DNA of 64,000 nucleotides from DATBLE01 sp963841405. GTDB lineage: Bacteria > Actinomycetota > Thermoleophilia > Gaiellales > Gaiellaceae. The translations under genes and the position numbers were made by a program. The notes under the pieces are model-generated. The model did not search any database and was not told the origin of the DNA. It saw nothing but the letters and a program-made list of their open reading frames with translations. Position 1 is the stretch's first letter, and each line of letters starts with the position of its first letter. This document shows, in pieces, positions 59,956 through 64,000 of this stretch. Where the stretch lies: contig CAWJCM010000005.1 in assembly GCA_963841405.1 (NCBI GenBank), forward strand, positions 62,001 to 126,000, given 5' to 3'.

Positions 59956-61455
59956 TCAGCCCACCCGAACCGGGAAGTACGGCGGCGAGAGCAAGAAGCC
60001 GATGCGGTGGCCCTCGCCGCCGAGGCCGTGGGCCATCGTGAAGGCGGCCGAGACCCCGTGCGTGGGGACGAAGCCGAGCTGGCGGGCGGCGCTGGCGTCG
60101 CGACAGCCGGCGACGAGCACGGCGCCGAGCCGGTCGAGCGCGGGCCGGCAGCTGTCCCAGTCGGCGAACGGCAGCCGCGGGTGGCAGGTGCGGCCGTCCC
60201 GGTACGCCTCGATCGCGCGCGGGTCGGCGGCGGCCGCCCGCTCCGCCTCCACGAGCGTCGCCGTCGGCCGGCCCGTACGGGTCGCCTGGAAGAACGCCCG
60301 GTACGGCTGCTGCGTGGGGTGCGCGAAGCGCCGGCGGAACGGCGCGACCAGGATCACCGTCCCTCCCTCACGAACGGGAAAGGCGTTCCTCCAGAGCCGG
60401 AGGGCGTAGCCGAGGCCGAGCGCCGCGACAGCGAGCGCGTTGGGACGTTCGCGTGGAAGCACGAGCGTGGTCCGAGGAACGCCGATACACAAGGTGTCGA
60501 GCGGCTCGGCGAGGGGGGCGCTCCCGGTCTCGACCCCGCGGACCAGCGCCTCCGCGTGCGCGACTGACGGCGGCCCGCCGAACGCTGCCGAGGCGGTCAG
60601 CTCCACGGGCAGCGAGGTCAGCATTCGCATGCGCAGCGAGCTCGGCACCAGCCGGAAGGCGCGCGCGATCCGCGACGCCGCGATCCGGTCGACCGCCGAG
60701 AGGTCGTAGGGATAGCCCCGCAGGGCTCCGGAAAGCCTCGGCAGGTCGAGCGTCAGCGACGCGCCGATCAGGGGCACGCGCCGGGCCAGTGCCCGCTCGA
60801 GCGCGACCGCCAGCTGCCAGCCCGGCGCGGAGTGCGCCTCGAGCAGTGAGTCGGCGGAGGCGCCGCGCATCGTCTCCGCGCCCGAGGCGGCGAGGAGAGA
60901 GGCCGGGCCTCCGTGCAGCAGGGTCTGGGCGGCGCCGACCGTGACGACCGCATCCGTGTCGGCCAGAGCGCGGGCGACGCGCAGCGGGAGGTCTCCGCTC
61001 GAGCCGAGCTCGACGAGGCCCGGGTCCTCGGCGTCGTGCACGACGACGTTGCCGCGGAACCGAAGCGCGAACTCCGGCGTGACGAGGCTCTCGACCGTCC
61101 GTCTGCCCGGCCGGCGCGCGAGACCCGCGGCGACGAGGATCGTCTGCCGCTCGCCCGGCACGCCGACCCGCTCGAGCTCATCCGAGGCGGCGACCAGCGC
61201 GGCCTGTCGTGGATCACGGGCCGAGCCGGGAACGGGCAGCGCCGGTGGCTCGACCAGGATGGTCGCGCGTCCGCCGCGCGGCACGAGCGTCTGCAGCGAG
61301 TCGCCTGCGAGCGGGAAGCGAAGTGCGTCCCGGACGGCGGCGGCGACGTCGGCGATCGTCTCGTCGGGAGGCGCCGGCGGAGCGATCGGCACCGCGTCCT
61401 CGCCGGCGTCGGCCACCACCAGCCGTGACCCGTACAGGAGCGGAACCCTGCGCAT
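59956..61455 (-). CDS. LarA-like (DUF2088) protein, divergent
   Basis: The 499-residue protein resembles the lactate racemase/nickel-pincer LarA family in its N-terminal half: RFPLAGDSLQTLVPRGGRATILVEPPAL, an ASDELERVGV segment, ILVAAGLARRPGRRTVESLV and VVVHDAEDPGLVELG. In LarA the middle segment carries a catalytic His (GTHRP); here it is GLARRP, so racemase chemistry is doubtful. The C-terminal half (RTTLVLPRERPNALAVAALG) is also recognisable. It is divergent from polA with a 25-bp gap; TATCGT lies 9 nt before its start. Confidence 0.6.
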   Translation of the reverse strand: MRRVPLLYGSRLVVADAGEDAVPIAPPAPPDETIADVAAAVRDALRFPLAGDSLQTLVPRGGRATILVEPPALPVPGSARDPRQAALVAASDELERVGVPGERQTILVAAGLARRPGRRTVESLVTPEFALRFRGNVVVHDAEDPGLVELGSSGDLPLRVARALADTDAVVTVGAAQTLLHGGPASLLAASGAETMRGASADSLLEAHSAPGWQLAVALERALARRVPLIGASLTLDLPRLSGALRGYPYDLSAVDRIAASRIARAFRLVPSSLRMRMLTSLPVELTASAAFGGPPSVAHAEALVRGVETGSAPLAEPLDTLCIGVPRTTLVLPRERPNALAVAALGLGYALRLWRNAFPVREGGTVILVAPFRRRFAHPTQQPYRAFFQATRTGRPTATLVEAERAAAADPRAIEAYRDGRTCHPRLPFADWDSCRPALDRLGAVLVAGCRDASAARQLGFVPTHGVSAAFTMAHGLGGEGHRIGFLLSPPYFPVRVG

Positions 61456-61480
61456 CGGGTCGGGACGATAGCGTTGGGCC

Positions 61481-64000
61481 GTGTCCCCGAAGACGCTGAC
61501 CGGGGCCGAGCTCGTGCTCGATGACGCACCCGCCCGCGAGTGCGAGCTCTTCCTCGTCGACGGAAACAACCTCGCGTACCGCGCGTTCTTCGCGCTGCCC
61601 GAGGAGCTGGCGACGAGCGAGGGGTTCGCCACCGGCGCGCTGCTCGGGTTCACGAACATGCTGTTCAAGCTGCTCTCCGACTACCGGCCGAAGGGCGTCG
61701 CCGTCGCCTGGGACACGCGGCCGGTGCACCGGGCCGAGCTCTCCGCCGAGTACAAGCAGGATCGCCGGCCGATGCCCGACCTCCTCCGCGAGCAGTTCCC
61801 CTTCTTCCGGCCGATCGTCGAGGCATTCGGCTACCGCAACCTCGAGTTCGAAGGCTGGGAGGCGGATGACGTGATCGCCACGCTCGCGACGCGCGCGGAC
61901 GCGGCGGGCGTCCGGACGTGCGTGGTCTCGACCGACCGCGACGCCTTCCAGCTCGTCACCGAAAACGTCTGTCTGATGATGACTCCGCGCGGCGTTGCGG
62001 ACGTCAACGTCTACACGCCCGAGCGCGTCGAGGCGCGGCTGGGGATCACCGCCGACAAGGTGCCCGACTTCATCGGCCTCAAGGGCGACCCGTCCGACAA
62101 CATCGCCGGTGTCCCCGGGATCGGCGACAAGACCGCCTCGCAGCTGATCGCGACGTACGGCTCGCTGGAGGGCGTGCTCGAGCACGTCGACGAGCTCACG
62201 CCCGCGCGCCGGAAGGCGATCGCCGAGCACGCCGACCAGGCGCAGAACTCCAAGGAGCTCGCGACCATGCGCCGCGACCTCGACATCGACTGCGACCCGG
62301 CCGAGCTCGTGCTCGCGCCGCCCGACCGCTCCCAGCTCGCGGAGATGTTCCGCCGCTTCGAGTTCCGCGGCCTCCTCCAGCGCGTGGACCAGCTGGACGA
62401 GGCTCTCCCCGCCGCTGCCCGGCAACCCGTCGAGGGCGAGGCGCTCCCGTGGCGCGAGGCCGACGACCCAAGTAACACAGTGTTACAAGAGCAGACGGTC
62501 GGGCTGGCGGTCGAGGAAAACCGCGTGGCCATCGCAACCGACGAGAACGTGGTCGTCGGTCCGCGGCCAAGTAACACAGTGTTACAAGGTTTTTCGGCGG
62601 TGGCTCACGACGCCAAGGCCCAGCGGATCGTGCCCAGCGACGACACGTTGCTCGCGGCCTACCTGATCGAGCCCGGACGGGCGTCCTACGAGCTCGACGA
62701 CCTCGCGCTCGAGTACGGAGTCGGCGTCCGCGCCGAGCCCGAGGCCGACGAGGAGACGACCGTGCTCCTCCGCCGGGCGGCGCTCCCGCTCCGGCTCGTC
62801 TCGCCCATGCGCGCACGGCTGCTCGAGCGCGGGAACCTCGAGCTCTACGAGACGATCGAGCTGCCGCTGACCCAGGTGCTGGCGGACATGGAGGACGCGG
62901 GCGTTCGGATCGACACCTATCGCATGGGCGAGATCACCGCGCGGCTCGCCGACCGCGTGGAGGAGCTGGAGTCGCAGGCCCACGAGCTCGCGGACGAGGA
63001 GTTCATGCTCGGCTCGACCCAGCAGGTCGCGAAGATCCTCTTCGAGAAGCTCCAGCTCACCCCGGGCCGCAAGGGCAAGACGGGGTACTCGACCGACACG
63101 CGTGTGCTGCGGACGATCCGCGGTGAGCACGAGATCGTCGGCGTGATCGAGGAGTGGCGCGAGCTGAGCAAGCTGATCAACACCTACCTCGGCCCGCTGC
63201 CGACCCTGATCGGCGAGGACGGCCGCCTGCACACGACGATCAACCAGGCGGTCGCGGCGACGGGCCGGCTCTCGACCTCGAACCCGAATCTCCAGTCGAT
63301 TCCGATCCGCACGGAGCTCGGGCGCGAGATCCGCTCCGCGTTCGTCGCAGAGCCCGGTTCGAGGCTGATCTCGGCGGACTACTCCCAGATCGAGCTGCGC
63401 ATCCTCGCCCACGTCTCCGGCGAGCCGAAGCTGCGCGATGCCTTCGAGCGCGGCGAGGACATCCACACCGCCACCGCCGCCGAGGTGCTCGGCCGGGATC
63501 CGGCGGCCCTGACCAAGGGCGAGCGGGCGATCGCGAAGATGATCAACTTCGGGATCATCTACGGCATCTCCGCATTCGGCCTCTCGGAGAACCTGGAGAT
63601 CCCGCGCGAGCAGGCGCAGGAGTACATCGACGCCTACCTGGCCCGCTTCCCGCACGTGCAGGACTTCATCGCCCGCACCATCGAAGAGGCGGCGCGAGAC
63701 GGTTACGTGACGTCCTTGCTCGGACGGCGCCGGCCGGTCCCGGAGATCCGCGCCCAGAACCGCCAGACGCGTTTGCTGGGAGAGCGGTTGGCGGTCAACT
63801 TCGTCATGCAGGGCTCGAACGCGGACATCATCAAGGTGGCGATGATCCGGATCCATCGCCGGCTCCGCGACGAGGGCCGCGGCGCGCATCTCGTACTCCA
63901 GGTCCACGACGAGCTGCTGCTGGAGGCGCCGGAGGCCGAGGTCGGTGCGGTCAAGGAGCTCGTACGGAAGGAGATGTGCGGCGCCTACGCGCTCGATCCG
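61481..64000 (+). CDS. polA: DNA polymerase I, truncated by the window end
   Basis: 840 codons are visible and the frame is open at base 64000; roughly 15-25 residues are missing. The 5'-nuclease domain (about 15-300) shows LFLVDGNNLAYRAFFAL, EGWEADDVIATLA and GLKGDPSDNIAGVPGIGDKT. A shortened 3'-5' exonuclease-like domain (about 325-465) lacks the DxE catalytic motif. The polymerase domain has motif A LISADYSQIELRILAH, motif B AKMINFGIIYGISAFGLS and motif C LVLQVHDELLLEAP. Two identical AT-rich palindromes interrupt the exonuclease-like region in frame. GTG start 6 nt after TAGCGT (61469-61474). Confidence 0.95.
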   Translation, partial: MSPKTLTGAELVLDDAPARECELFLVDGNNLAYRAFFALPEELATSEGFATGALLGFTNMLFKLLSDYRPKGVAVAWDTRPVHRAELSAEYKQDRRPMPDLLREQFPFFRPIVEAFGYRNLEFEGWEADDVIATLATRADAAGVRTCVVSTDRDAFQLVTENVCLMMTPRGVADVNVYTPERVEARLGITADKVPDFIGLKGDPSDNIAGVPGIGDKTASQLIATYGSLEGVLEHVDELTPARRKAIAEHADQAQNSKELATMRRDLDIDCDPAELVLAPPDRSQLAEMFRRFEFRGLLQRVDQLDEALPAAARQPVEGEALPWREADDPSNTVLQEQTVGLAVEENRVAIATDENVVVGPRPSNTVLQGFSAVAHDAKAQRIVPSDDTLLAAYLIEPGRASYELDDLALEYGVGVRAEPEADEETTVLLRRAALPLRLVSPMRARLLERGNLELYETIELPLTQVLADMEDAGVRIDTYRMGEITARLADRVEELESQAHELADEEFMLGSTQQVAKILFEKLQLTPGRKGKTGYSTDTRVLRTIRGEHEIVGVIEEWRELSKLINTYLGPLPTLIGEDGRLHTTINQAVAATGRLSTSNPNLQSIPIRTELGREIRSAFVAEPGSRLISADYSQIELRILAHVSGEPKLRDAFERGEDIHTATAAEVLGRDPAALTKGERAIAKMINFGIIYGISAFGLSENLEIPREQAQEYIDAYLARFPHVQDFIARTIEEAARDGYVTSLLGRRRPVPEIRAQNRQTRLLGERLAVNFVMQGSNADIIKVAMIRIHRRLRDEGRGAHLVLQVHDELLLEAPEAEVGAVKELVRKEMCGAYALDP
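62468..62489. repeat. AT-rich palindrome in polA, copy 1
   Basis: A 22-bp sequence centred on the perfect palindrome GTAACAC-A-GTGTTAC (62472-62486). It is read in frame as PSNTVLQ (62468 on). Identical to 62567-62588. Its base composition (about 40% GC) contrasts with the very GC-rich gene. Confidence 0.85.
62567..62588. repeat. AT-rich palindrome in polA, copy 2
   Basis: Identical 22 bp to copy 1, exactly 99 bp (33 codons) downstream and also read as PSNTVLQ. Followed directly by TTTTTC, so on RNA level it could also look like a weak terminator stem. Confidence 0.85.

Noticed and set aside
62468..62588. Direct repeats in polA as a CRISPR-like array
   Set aside because: Only two copies, palindromic, inside an open coding frame with a 33-codon period; no cas genes nearby.

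Overview
The window is about 64 kb of very GC-rich chromosomal DNA with dense, short-spaced genes, many GTG/TTG starts and many 1-4 nt stop/start overlaps. The gene content and order (leuS, comEA-comEC-holA, rpsT, murJ, lepA, hemW, hrcA, dnaJ, prmA, mtaB, HIT, yqeY, phoH-ybeY-dgkA-cdd-era, polA) fit a high-GC actinobacterium. A deep-branching class such as Thermoleophilia is my best guess; this rests on gene style and recollection, not on a marker search. I see no rRNA, CRISPR array, prophage, integrase or transposase. One tRNA (Leu, anticodon CAA) is present.

Layout. 1-6.1 kb: a redox island. An OmpR-type two-component system is divergent from a b-type-cytochrome-like membrane gene and is followed by a small anchored protein, an ApbE flavin transferase and a ferric-reductase-like protein, with a dihaem cytochrome c convergent at the end. 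Three 11-bp-period direct repeats in front of the three transcripts look like the regulator's own boxes. 6.1-14.9 kb: lysA with an exported cyclase-family enzyme, divergent from leuS. leuS is preceded by a leucine-containing leader peptide and an intrinsic terminator, i.e. a probable attenuator. Two decayed genes, an MFS exporter and a DUF1326-DUF2182 pair follow. 14.9-37.1 kb: a cupin, a LysE exporter, then the conserved housekeeping run from comEA to era, interrupted by several decayed accessory genes. 37.1-39.2 kb: a ribosome-protection GTPase of the Tet(M)/OtrA type with an upstream ORF.

39.2-43.7 kb: a signalling cluster made of a lone receiver, a multi-PAS membrane histidine kinase and a nucleotidyl-cyclase-receiver-LuxR fusion. 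44-50 kb: a flavin oxidase and a deoC cluster with one full-length and one half-length aldehyde dehydrogenase. 50-54.5 kb: envelope proteins (a glycosyltransferase, a lipoprotein, a Tat substrate). 54.5-64 kb: a phosphofructokinase with a pyrophosphate-type active site, tRNA-Leu, the branched-chain amino-acid ABC transporter livHMGF, a LarA-like protein and polA (cut by the window end).

Cross-cutting signals not explained by single genes are: an 84-bp repeat placed exactly at the start codons of murJ and of the HIT gene; a 34-bp sequence shared by two promoter/leader regions 15 kb apart; two identical 22-bp AT-rich palindromes in frame 99 bp apart inside polA; and a recurrent TANNNT box 6-8 nt before start codons that points to leaderless mRNAs. 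All statements come from reading the sequence; no database search was possible.
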